From Candidatus Aenigmatarchaeota archaeon (lineage in GTDB: Archaea > Aenigmatarchaeota > Aenigmatarchaeia > Aenigmatarchaeales > Aenigmatarchaeaceae), in NCBI GenBank assembly GCA_017608545.1, contig JAFCFQ010000022.1, positions 1 through 6,284 of the forward strand: a stretch of 6,284 nt of DNA. Reading direction: 5' to 3'. The translations under genes and the position numbers were made by a program. The first letter of the stretch is position 1; every line of letters starts with the position of its first letter. Positions 1-5,403 of this stretch are shown piece after piece. A model generated the notes under the pieces. It did not search any database. It was not told the DNA's origin and was given only the letters and a program-made list of their open reading frames with translations.

Positions 1-19
1 CTTCTCCAAATCTTTCCAT
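1..19 (-). CDS. Possible 5' end of a gene running off the left edge
   Basis: Reading leftward, an ATG at 19-17 opens a frame beginning MERFGE that stays open to the edge. A TATA-like stretch at 42-52 lies 23-33 bases upstream, the spacing expected of a leaderless archaeal transcript. An ATG at 36-34 in another frame (MFITRVWKDLEK) is also open to the edge, but it sits too close to that TATA box unless a different promoter is used. Too little sequence is present to assign a product. Confidence 0.3.
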
Positions 20-41
20 ACTCTTGTAATAAACATAAGTA

Positions 42-52
42 AATTTAAATAA
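42..52 (-). promoter_or_regulatory. TATA-like box for the left-edge gene
   Basis: On the minus strand this reads TTATTTAAATT, close to the archaeal TATA consensus. It lies just past the stop codon of the exported-protein gene (stop at 70-68), so it would serve the next gene leftward. This is inferred from composition and spacing only. Confidence 0.3.
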
Positions 53-67
53 TGAACTTTAAATTCT

Positions 68-502
68 TTATCTGTAGTCAATTAAAATAAAATCTCCGTT
101 TTTTATAACATAATTCTCATATTGAAAATTCTCTACATTATTTACATACATCCTCATAGAGTGGTTTTCATTGTTACAATAATCTAGTATACAAGTGCTA
201 TTAAAATTCTCACCCCAAATTTCAAAGAATTCTCCTAAAGTGGCAGACTCTTCACCAGTTTTATAAATGATACCATCTGAATTAATAGTGAATAATTTAG
301 ATCTAGTTTCATTTGTAACACCAACGTCTGCTGGTATAGGATAAAGTTCACCATATATGACTATAGCTAATTTGGCTCTCCAATTGGCTTGTATTTGATT
401 TTGTGAAGGGATTGCAGACATTATTGCATACGTTACACTACTTCCTAAAAAAGCAAACAAGGTTATTATAGTAAAAATTCGTTTTTTAGTCGATTTTTTC
501 AT
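68..502 (-). CDS. Small exported or membrane-anchored protein, histidine-poor variant of an archaeal secreted family
   Basis: The ATG at 502 gives 144 residues. An in-frame TTG at 514 would add four residues before a typical KKSTKKR basic start, so I prefer the ATG. Residues 9-30 form one hydrophobic segment, either a signal peptide or an anchor. The remainder should lie outside the cell. The recognisable part is TLGEFFEIWG (88-97), then Cys104 and Cys109, then a MYVNN...YVIKNGDFILIDY ending. From memory, this pattern recurs in secreted proteins of DPANN archaea and Thaumarchaeota. In those, the segment just before TLGxFFxIW carries a conserved HTHD...GxIH histidine cluster. Here the segment is LFTINSDGIIYK and has no histidine, so any metal role of that cluster would be lost. 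It lies 38 bases after trxB on the same strand and may be co-transcribed. Its function is unknown. Confidence 0.75.
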   Translation of the reverse strand: MKKSTKKRIFTIITLFAFLGSSVTYAIMSAIPSQNQIQANWRAKLAIVIYGELYPIPADVGVTNETRSKLFTINSDGIIYKTGEESATLGEFFEIWGENFNSTCILDYCNNENHSMRMYVNNVENFQYENYVIKNGDFILIDYR

Positions 503-540
503 TTCAAATACCAAGTATTATTTTTTTTGCTTTCATTAAC

Positions 541-1491
541 TCACTTTTTTCCATAATCAACTGGTCTTATTCCTTTTCCATAAAACCCTCCTTTAAGGTA
601 TAAGTAAGCATTAGTAGCTGCTTCAGCACCTTCAGCAGCAGCAACAACTATTTGTGCTAAAGAACCTGTAACATCACCCGCAGCATAAACACCTGGTATA
701 TTAGTTTCAAGTTTTTCATTGACTTTTATAAAATTCTTTTCATTAACTTCTACTCCTGCAGCTTTAACGATTTCTGTAGTTGGAACTTCTCCTATCTCTA
801 TAAAAACTCCATCAACCTCTAATTCTTTAATTTCGTTTGTCTTAACATTTTTGATTATTATTTTGTTAACGAATTTATCTCCTTCTATTTTTTCAACAAC
901 AGAATTCCAAATTATTTTAACAGGAGTTTTTTTGAGATGCTCGATGTTGGCTGCTTCAGCTCTTAATTCATCCCTTCTATGTATAAGATATGTTTCAGAA
1001 GCAATTTCACTAAGATAAATAGCAGATGTAACAGCTGCATCAGAACCACCAATAACAGCAACCTTTTTTCCTTTGAATAATGGACCATCACAACTAGAGC
1101 AGTAAGATACTCCTTTTCCTATAAACTTCTCTTCACCTTCAACTTTCAACCTTCTATAATGACTTCCTGTCGCAATTATAACAATTTTAGCTGAATATTC
1201 CTTTTCAGGAGTTTTTACTTTTTTTATTTCATCTTTTAGCTCTAAACTAACCACTTTTGCTATTTTAAATTCACAACCAAATTTTTCTGCTTGTCTTTTC
1301 ATTTTTTCAGCCAACTCTATACCTGATATTGGTTCTATACCTGGATAATTTTCAATAATATGTGCTAATGCCATTTGACCTCCTAGAGTTTCACTTAGAA
1401 TAATAGTTTTAAGATTTCTTCTAGCAGCATATAAACCTGCAGCTAATCCTGCTGGTCCACCGCCAACAATAACAATGTCATAAGTTTCCAT
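541..1491 (-). CDS. trxB: Thioredoxin reductase-family flavoprotein (TrxB)
   Basis: This is a full-length protein of 316 residues, the usual size for low-molecular-weight thioredoxin reductases. These cytoplasmic FAD enzymes pass electrons from NAD(P)H through a redox disulfide to thioredoxin or a similar small protein. The FAD-binding loop GGGPAGLAAG is at 10-19 and the TLGGQ motif at 35-39. The redox-active pair is Cys131-Ser-Ser-Cys134 followed by Asp-Gly; the usual middle residues are Ala-Thr or Ala-Val. The second nucleotide loop is GGSDAA at 148-153. HRR at 171-173 with Arg177 matches the motif that binds the NADPH 2'-phosphate in bacterial TrxB. The second FAD motif AAGDV (270-274) precedes a normal family C terminus, with a tail of about 16 residues. 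Start is the ATG at 1491, with a TATA-like box at 1522-1529. No thioredoxin gene is visible, so the partner is unknown. The family call is firm; the substrate is not. Confidence 0.95.
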   Translation of the reverse strand: METYDIVIVGGGPAGLAAGLYAARRNLKTIILSETLGGQMALAHIIENYPGIEPISGIELAEKMKRQAEKFGCEFKIAKVVSLELKDEIKKVKTPEKEYSAKIVIIATGSHYRRLKVEGEEKFIGKGVSYCSSCDGPLFKGKKVAVIGGSDAAVTSAIYLSEIASETYLIHRRDELRAEAANIEHLKKTPVKIIWNSVVEKIEGDKFVNKIIIKNVKTNEIKELEVDGVFIEIGEVPTTEIVKAAGVEVNEKNFIKVNEKLETNIPGVYAAGDVTGSLAQIVVAAAEGAEAATNAYLYLKGGFYGKGIRPVDYGKK

Positions 1492-1585
1492 AAAACCATC
1501 TATAATATTTTATTCAAAGTTTTTAAATAATAGAGTTAATGAATAATTTTAAATATTAGTTTTATACTATTTTATTAGTGATTTT
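1492..1585. promoter_or_regulatory. Divergent promoter region between trxB and the glutamate synthase-type gene
   Basis: Ninety-four bases separate two divergent ATGs. The 8-mer TTTAAATA occurs at 1522-1529 and again at 1548-1555. The left copy, read on the minus strand, is about 31-38 bases before the trxB start. The right copy is 31-38 bases before the plus-strand start. Both fit TATA boxes for transcripts with very short leaders. A weak GTGAT site at 1579-1583 precedes the plus-strand ATG. I see no clear operator palindrome beyond the boxes themselves. Confidence 0.55.
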
Positions 1586-2770
1586 ATGGAAGAGTGGGTA
1601 AAAGAAGTGAAATTGCGTGCTGAACTTGGTAAACCACTTGTTTCTGGAGGAAGATCAAACAAACTAGGCAAAATAAGTTTTGATGATCTAGTTTTTATCC
1701 CTAAACAATTAAAAAGCAGACCAATAGATTATTTTAGAGAAGAAATAAAATCTGAAACAATAATAGGAAGAAATTCTCAACAACCATTGAAACTAAAAAT
1801 TCCAATCATGATAGCTGCAATGAGCTTTGGAGCATTAAGCAAAGAGGCAAAAATAGCATTAGCAAAAGCTTCTACTTTAGTAGGTACAGCAACAAATACT
1901 GGAGAAGGTGGAATGCTTCCTGAAGAAAGAGAAAATGCAAAAATTTTAATCGCACAATACTCTACTGGAAGATTCGGAGTTAATGAAGAGTATTTGAAAT
2001 CTGCTGATGCAATTGAAATAAAAATTGGACAAGGCGCAAAACCAGGACAAGGAGGATTGTTACCAGGAGATAAAGTAACAGAAGAAATTGCAAAAGTAAG
2101 AAATGTTTCTATAGGAAAAGATGTTCATTCACCTCCAGCACATCCTGATATATTTTCTATAGATGATTTGAAAAAGAAAGTGAAATGGTTAAGAGAAATT
2201 ACAGGAGGAAAACCAATTATAATTAAACTTGGGGCTGGAGACATTGAAAACGATGTTAAATTAGCTTTAAAAGCTGAGCCAGATGCAATAGCAATAGATG
2301 GAATGGAGGGTGGAACAGGAGCAGCACCAAAAATAATGCTCGATGATTTTGGAATTCCTACTTTAGCTGCTTTAGTGAAAGCTAGAAAAATTATTAAAAA
2401 ATCAAAACAAGAGCTAATAATAGCAGGTGGAATAAACAAAGGTTCTGATGTTGCAAAAGCTTTAGCATTAGGTGCTGATGCGGTTTACATGGCATTTCCA
2501 ACATTAGTTGCAATGGGTTGCATTTACTGTAAGCAATGTTACAAAGGAAAGTGTCCATTTGGAATAACAACGCAAGATCCAGAGCTAAGAAAGAAATTAA
2601 ATATAGAGGGAGCTTCAAAAAAAGTTGCTAACTTCTTAACAGCATGCACAGAAGAAGTCAAAATGGCAGCCGGCGCTTGTGGAAAAAGAGATATTCATGA
2701 GCTAAATAGAGAAGATTTAAGATCATTGAATTTGTTAACAAAAGAAATTACAGGAATACCTTTAGTTTAA
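1586..2770 (+). CDS. Stand-alone FMN-binding glutamate synthase-domain protein with an iron-sulfur motif
   Basis: The 394 residues match the FMN-binding synthase domain of glutamate synthase (Glu_synthase family), which makes glutamate from 2-oxoglutarate and ammonia. Signature stretches are GQGAKPGQGG (148-157), HSPPAHPDIFSIDDL (181-195), the DGMEGGTGAAP loop (238-248) and IIAGGI (278-283). Cys312, Cys318 and Cys323 have the C-x5-C-x4-C spacing of the 3Fe-4S ligands in bacterial GltB. Cys315, Cys354 and Cys365 are additional. There is no N-terminal glutaminase domain and no C-terminal GXGXG domain, and neither is encoded nearby. Free ammonia, a distant subunit or another substrate must therefore be considered; archaea are known to carry split versions. 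The ATG at 1586 is preceded by a TATA-like box at 1548-1555. The divergent trxB could supply reduced flavin chemistry, but that is inference. The 3' end overlaps the convergent membrane-protein gene. Confidence 0.9.
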   Translation: MEEWVKEVKLRAELGKPLVSGGRSNKLGKISFDDLVFIPKQLKSRPIDYFREEIKSETIIGRNSQQPLKLKIPIMIAAMSFGALSKEAKIALAKASTLVGTATNTGEGGMLPEERENAKILIAQYSTGRFGVNEEYLKSADAIEIKIGQGAKPGQGGLLPGDKVTEEIAKVRNVSIGKDVHSPPAHPDIFSIDDLKKKVKWLREITGGKPIIIKLGAGDIENDVKLALKAEPDAIAIDGMEGGTGAAPKIMLDDFGIPTLAALVKARKIIKKSKQELIIAGGINKGSDVAKALALGADAVYMAFPTLVAMGCIYCKQCYKGKCPFGITTQDPELRKKLNIEGASKKVANFLTACTEEVKMAAGACGKRDIHELNREDLRSLNLLTKEITGIPLV

Positions 2771-3415
2771 TTTTTGTACTTCTTTTGTTTTTTCAGATTT
2801 TATTCCTTTCTTAGTCAAATAAATAATTCTCAATATCCATTCAAGTGCGATTGAAAATATTAAAAATTGAACAATTTGTGACCATAAAACAGGAATTTCT
2901 GAAAATCTTATTATTACAGTCTCTATTGAAAAGAAGTTCGGATTTGTTATTAAAATCGTTAAAAGTGCTAATGGTATCAACTTTGCTAAATCACTTGATA
3001 AATCTTCTTTATAATAAGAAGTAACTCTTATTGCAGAAACAATTACAACTGAAATTAAAATTACATTATTAACTGTAATCTCTTTAGATAATATTAACAA
3101 AAATATTGATAGTATTAAAAACCAAAAAAATATGTAGATTGGAAAAATAAAACCATATTTTAAAATGTAAGTTAAAACACTCCCAATTTTTCTTAAAGTT
3201 TTATGTTTAACAGTAGGAAGATTGTATTTTTCTAAATTTATTTTAAAGAGATCTCTTTTAGATAAAGTTTTGTAAAAATACCAAACAAAAATTGCATAAA
3301 TGAATAATCCAAATGTAAATATAAACAATTGCAGATAAGTTTCTCCTATAATTGAAGATATTTGATTATAAGAATACATGTAAAGTTGTTTCACGATTTC
3401 CATTAAACTAGCCAT
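2762..3415 (-). CDS. Polytopic membrane protein of unknown function
   Basis: This is a 217-residue protein with about five membrane-spanning segments, near 28-49, 88-109, 117-134, 143-158 and 177-200. A basic loop (about 50-80) lies between the first two and a lysine-rich tail ends the protein. The most distinctive part is SAIRVTSYYKEDLSSDLAKLIP (from 127), whose charged residues next to a membrane segment suggest a conserved functional patch. I do not recognise a named family, though similar proteins probably occur in related DPANN genomes. The ATG at 3415 lies inside the end of the nuclease gene, an 8-base overlap, and GAGG about 8 bases upstream could be its ribosome-binding site. Translation is thus probably coupled to the upstream gene. 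An in-frame ATG at 3403 is less likely. The stop codon lies 9 bases inside the convergent glutamate synthase-type gene. Confidence 0.85.
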   Translation of the reverse strand: MASLMEIVKQLYMYSYNQISSIIGETYLQLFIFTFGLFIYAIFVWYFYKTLSKRDLFKINLEKYNLPTVKHKTLRKIGSVLTYILKYGFIFPIYIFFWFLILSIFLLILSKEITVNNVILISVVIVSAIRVTSYYKEDLSSDLAKLIPLALLTILITNPNFFSIETVIIRFSEIPVLWSQIVQFLIFSIALEWILRIIYLTKKGIKSEKTKEVQKLN

Positions 3416-4232
3416 AACAAATCCTCTTTGCTTCTTCTGAAAACTTTTTTAACTTTTTTAACGATATTTTCGTTATTTTGTTTAATTCTTTCAATGGAAT
3501 TCTTAATAAATCTATTGCTAGTATGAAGTCTGAAGATGACATCCTGTCTAATGAATCTGCATCCAAACTTCTAATCATTGTTATAGGATAAAGTTTCTTT
3601 TCTTCTATTAATATTCTTAAATTTTCATCTTCTGGATAATTCCAACCTGTTAGTTTTATTCCTTTACATTTTGCATATTGTATTGCATCTTCTGAAAATT
3701 TAGTATTACAAATCAACCAAGCTTTATCAAATTTTTGACACAAACCAATTTTAGCTCCATCCTGTAAATCCAAAAATCTGGCATAAGTGTATAAAACTTC
3801 TTTTAATCCTGTATAAATTCCTGGTAAATTATGATATTTGCACTCTATCATGTAATTTTTTTCTTTTTTTGCTATTACATCTATTTCATGGGAAACACAA
3901 GAACCCCTCAATATGTTATGAACTTTTGTTGTGTATCCATACTCTTTTAAAATTTCTCCAACAAAATGTTCAAAAATAAAACCTGCTGGTCCAAGTCTGA
4001 ACATAGCTCCTTTCAAATCATACCTTGCTGCAATATAAGGTTTTTCTTTGTTTAAAAGTCTTAAAGTGATATTTAAAATCTCTTTAGTAGAAATTCCATT
4101 ATAAGATCTTTTTTTAACTTCTTTAACTATTTTATTTGCTAGTTCTTCAGATGCACCTGCTTTCAAACAAGTCCTTTTTATTTTTCTAGGATCAAATTTT
4201 TCTGTTTCACCAGATGCTTTTGTAACCCACAT
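3408..4232 (-). CDS. ATP-cone and PD-(D/E)XK nuclease-like fusion protein
   Basis: The protein has 274 residues. Residues 1-80 read as an ATP-cone, the nucleotide-sensing module of ribonucleotide reductases and NrdR: VTKASGETEKFDPRKIKRTC at the start and KPYIAARYDLKGAM near its end. Residues 85-200 look like an Mrr/restriction endonuclease-like fold. Glu88 lies in FEHFVGEIL, Asp118 in HEIDVI, and Glu130-Cys-Lys132 follows, the usual order of a PD-(D/E)XK active site. The tail (210-274) is rich in short helices with lysines and could be a helix-hairpin-helix-like nucleic-acid contact, which is uncertain. The catalytic residues look intact, so this may be a DNA- or RNA-cutting enzyme gated by a nucleotide. 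The target is unknown, and no methylase or toxin partner is nearby. The ATG at 4232 has no Shine-Dalgarno. It follows the Mth938-like gene by 30 bases and overlaps the membrane-protein gene. Confidence 0.85.
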   Translation of the reverse strand: MWVTKASGETEKFDPRKIKRTCLKAGASEELANKIVKEVKKRSYNGISTKEILNITLRLLNKEKPYIAARYDLKGAMFRLGPAGFIFEHFVGEILKEYGYTTKVHNILRGSCVSHEIDVIAKKEKNYMIECKYHNLPGIYTGLKEVLYTYARFLDLQDGAKIGLCQKFDKAWLICNTKFSEDAIQYAKCKGIKLTGWNYPEDENLRILIEEKKLYPITMIRSLDADSLDRMSSSDFILAIDLLRIPLKELNKITKISLKKLKKFSEEAKRICYG

Positions 4233-4262
4233 GTATTGAAAATTGTTTTTCTGATTAATAAA

Positions 4263-4601
4263 TTAGCACGTTACGTGTATTACTGCAATTACCTTTTTAT
4301 TTTTTAATAGTTTGTTAAATTCTTCAATAGCTTCTGGTGTTTTTTTAACTATTAATTCAATATTTTTTAACCTTGCAAACTTTTCTGCTTCTTCTTCTAT
4401 TTTAACACCATCAGCAGTTCCAGTTCCAATGATTATTGTTTCTGGATCTTTTAACAAAAGATCTATTAATTCACTTTTTGAAAAGATGTGAGAAGATTCT
4501 CTTGGAATTACCTCTCCGTCCCAAGATATAATCACATCATTTTCATAAGTTTTGTTGTTAACTGTTAGAGAACCGAAACGAAAAGACTTGATTTTTAGCA
4601 T
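4263..4601 (-). CDS. Mth938-like domain protein (DUF498/NDUFAF3-type)
   Basis: The 112 residues form one complete domain of the Mth938-like family (DUF498, PF04430), which also includes the mitochondrial complex I assembly factor NDUFAF3. Family features seen here are the FGSLTVNNKTY start (9-19), IIIGTGTADG (56-65), TPEAIEEFNKL (88-98) and the closing VIAVIHVTC (104-112). The family has a Rossmann-like alpha/beta fold, but no reaction is established for the archaeal members, so I give none. It is the first gene of the minus-strand set that continues with the ATP-cone nuclease and the membrane protein. A TATA-like stretch at 4616-4625 lies between it and the tRNA, and read-through from the tRNA promoter is also possible. 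Confidence 0.9.
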   Translation of the reverse strand: MLKIKSFRFGSLTVNNKTYENDVIISWDGEVIPRESSHIFSKSELIDLLLKDPETIIIGTGTADGVKIEEEAEKFARLKNIELIVKKTPEAIEEFNKLLKNKKVIAVIHVTC

Positions 4602-4615
4602 ATTAAGAATATGAT

Positions 4616-4625
4616 TTTTTAAATA
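4616..4625 (-). promoter_or_regulatory. TATA-like box, also the T-rich 3' flank of the tRNA
   Basis: On the minus strand this reads TATTTAAAAA, 15-24 bases before the Mth938-like ATG. The stretch between the tRNA end and the box reads CTATTTTTATTT, T-rich enough to terminate the tRNA transcript. The two roles could coexist. Confidence 0.35.
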
Positions 4626-4667
4626 AAAATAGTAGCCCCGGCAAGATTCGAACTTGCGTCTGTTGGT

Positions 4668-4680
4668 TTCTCCCTAGTGA
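4668..4680 (-). other. tRNA intron 2, canonical position 37/38
   Basis: The 13-nt segment TCACTAGGGAGAA interrupts the anticodon loop at the usual archaeal site. The bulge-helix-bulge is clean once intron 1 is gone: outer helix GTTGG/CCAAC, central 4-bp helix CTCT (4686-4683) with GGAG (4673-4670), 3-nt bulges GG^T and AA^A, and one C-G pair closing the loop ACTA. Cutting after the second base of each bulge gives the loop CTCTGGA. Confidence 0.75.
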
Positions 4681-4688
4681 CCAGAGCC

Positions 4689-4701
4689 TTCCGGACTACT
4701 T
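4689..4701 (-). other. tRNA intron 1, noncanonical position 29/30
   Basis: The 13-nt segment AAGTAGTCCGGAA splits the 5' strand of the anticodon stem after T29. A bulge-helix-bulge can be drawn: outer pairs AGC (4710-4708) with GCT (4687-4685); central helix ACGG (4707-4704) with CCGG (4694-4691), which has one A-G mismatch; 3-nt bulges TT^A and AA^G; and a single A-T pair closing a 4-nt loop. The exon side of this fold uses bases of the mature D stem, so it must compete with the cloverleaf. Confidence 0.65.
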
Positions 4702-4749
4702 AACCGTGCTTGGCCACTACACCACGGGGCTAATTTCACAATTCTTTTT

Positions 4750-4772
4750 AGGTTTTAAAATTATTAAAACCT
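4750..4772 (-). promoter_or_regulatory. 9-bp inverted repeat holding the likely tRNA TATA box
   Basis: The arms AGGTTTTAA (4750-4758) and TTAAAACCT (4764-4772) are perfect complements around a 5-base loop. Read on the minus strand, the element lies 19-41 bases before the tRNA and contains TTTTAAAA at 4753-4760, 22-29 bases from its first base. That spacing fits a TATA box. A terminator for the 81-residue gene is less likely because the minus strand continues with A-rich sequence, not a T run. Confidence 0.5.
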
Positions 4773-4798
4773 GTTTTGATGTTTAAGAATTTTTCTAA

Positions 4799-5044
4799 TT
4801 ATAATTTTAGCTTTTTCTTTAAGAACCGTCCTGCCTTGTAAACAACTCTTGAAGCAGTAGAACCTTCATAAGGATCAAAAGAGTCATGACTAGTCATACT
4901 TCTTATTCCAATATCCGAAAAATGTGCAACCATTGGATAAACAAGATAAAGGTTAATGGAAAGACCGAAAATTTCTGCAATAAGTAACAAAGAATCAATA
5001 TTACTTAATAAATTTTTATTATATTTTTCCTTAGTTTTTTCCAT
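4799..5044 (-). CDS. Hypothetical 81-residue protein with one hydrophobic segment
   Basis: I do not recognise this protein. It begins with a charged stretch (MEKTKEKYNK), has a hydrophobic region at about 17-40 that could cross or dip into the membrane, and then a polar region, TSHDSFDPYEGSTASRVVY (51-69). It ends in KAGRFLKKKLKL, which is strongly basic. The ATG at 5044 has a TATA-like box at 5062-5074 and a weak AGGTTAT site upstream. It follows the lipoprotein gene by 25 bases on the same strand and is probably the last gene of that cluster. It is accepted as real because it fills the space between its neighbours, has its own upstream signals, and the opposite-strand frame here is less protein-like. 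Confidence 0.6.
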   Translation of the reverse strand: MEKTKEKYNKNLLSNIDSLLLIAEIFGLSINLYLVYPMVAHFSDIGIRSMTSHDSFDPYEGSTASRVVYKAGRFLKKKLKL

Positions 5045-5061
5045 ATTTTTCTATAACCTGA

Positions 5062-5074
5062 TTAAATATTTAAA
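5062..5074 (-). promoter_or_regulatory. TATA-like box before the 81-residue gene
   Basis: The minus strand reads TTTAAATATTTAA, 18-30 bases before the ATG at 5044. It overlaps the stop codon of the lipoprotein gene, so the small gene may be transcribed on its own as well as by read-through. Confidence 0.4.
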
Positions 5075-5399
5075 CTGCTCTTATCAAATTACAATTTGGA
5101 TCAACTTCAACAAAATGATGGGCTTTCCCTTCTCTATACTCTTGACATTGATTCTCTGGTAAGTTATCTACATCTTGTCTAGGTGAATGAGCAACATCAC
5201 AAACCCAATCATTTATATTCCAAGTAGGGTTATCATCAGAAAGACAAGGACCATTATTTAAATCTTTATTAGTTTTTTGACAAATTTGAACACAAAGACT
5301 TATTGCTTGCTGTTTAACATCTGTAACTTCTTGAGTTTGTTGAGTACAACCGGCAATAAAAACGACTGACAAAATCAATAAAATTATCAATAACTTCAT
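5070..5399 (-). CDS. Small cysteine-rich lipoprotein
   Basis: The 109-residue protein starts with a short hydrophobic signal ending in the lipobox FIAGC, so Cys18 is probably lipid-modified and anchors the protein outside the cell membrane. Six more cysteines (36, 40, 52, 67, 85, 103) follow, enough for three disulfides. The compact motif-rich body includes CVQICQ, GPCLSDDNPTW, DWVCDVAH, VDNLPENQC and HHFVEVDPNC. I recall near-identical motifs in small lipoproteins of other DPANN archaea, but know no function for them. Conserved acidic and histidine residues leave metal or ligand binding possible. The ATG at 5399 follows the DJ-1 family stop by 4 bases, and GTGAT overlapping that stop is a good archaeal ribosome-binding site. 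The two are therefore an operon. Confidence 0.88.
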   Translation of the reverse strand: MKLLIILLILSVVFIAGCTQQTQEVTDVKQQAISLCVQICQKTNKDLNNGPCLSDDNPTWNINDWVCDVAHSPRQDVDNLPENQCQEYREGKAHHFVEVDPNCNLIRAV

Positions 5400-5403
5400 T
5401 CTA

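Larger units (their letters stand above)
4633..4731 (-). tRNA. tRNA-Gln(CUG) with two 13-nt introns
   Basis: The 99-nt gene has a 7-bp acceptor stem AGCCCCG/CGGGGCT with A73 and no encoded CCA. The D arm is GTGT/GCAC with a 9-nt loop containing GG, and the T arm is GCAAG-TTCGAAT-CTTGC. The D and T arms are separated by 48 nt, about 26 more than a normal tRNA. Removing 4689-4701 and 4668-4680 leaves a 73-nt molecule. Its anticodon arm is GTTGG-CTCTGGA-CCAAC, a perfect 5-bp stem and canonical 7-nt loop. The variable loop is AGAC. The anticodon CUG is at 4684-4682. The A1-U72 pair and A73 agree with archaeal tRNA-Gln, in which A1-U72 is known to mark the substrate for the GatDE amidotransferase. 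Exons are 30, 8 and 35 nt. No single intron that I tried restores an anticodon stem. Identity is well supported; the intron edges are inferred from pairing. Confidence 0.88.

Noticed and set aside
503..514. TTG at 514 as the start of the exported protein
   Set aside because: It would put MVFE ahead of the basic KKSTKKR signal start; the in-frame ATG at 502 gives a normal signal sequence.
719..1018. Plus-strand open frame of 99 codons
   Set aside because: It lies wholly inside trxB on the other strand, and its translation is a serine/threonine/isoleucine-rich shadow with no motif.
2125..2618. Two minus-strand open frames inside the FMN-domain gene
   Set aside because: They are antisense to the clearly conserved HSPPAHPD, GGTGAAP and cysteine motifs, and their low-complexity translations look like shadows.
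4664..4705. Reading TAGT/ACTA (4698-4695 with 4678-4675) as the mature anticodon stem
   Set aside because: It needs a 7-nt deletion between stem positions 30 and 31 and leaves 6 and 12 unexplained bases on either side.
4633..4731. A single intron of about 25 nt, or a long variable arm as in Leu/Ser tRNA
   Set aside because: No single deletion that I tried restores a paired anticodon stem with U33, and the acceptor and D arm are of Gln type. The two-intron model gives a perfect stem and a canonical loop.
4750..4772. The inverted repeat as a transcription terminator
   Set aside because: No T run follows on the minus strand, and its position and TTTTAAAA core fit the tRNA promoter better.
4956..5162. 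Plus-strand open frame of 68 codons
   Set aside because: It spans the antisense of two minus-strand genes, including the conserved end of the lipoprotein, and has no supporting start signal.
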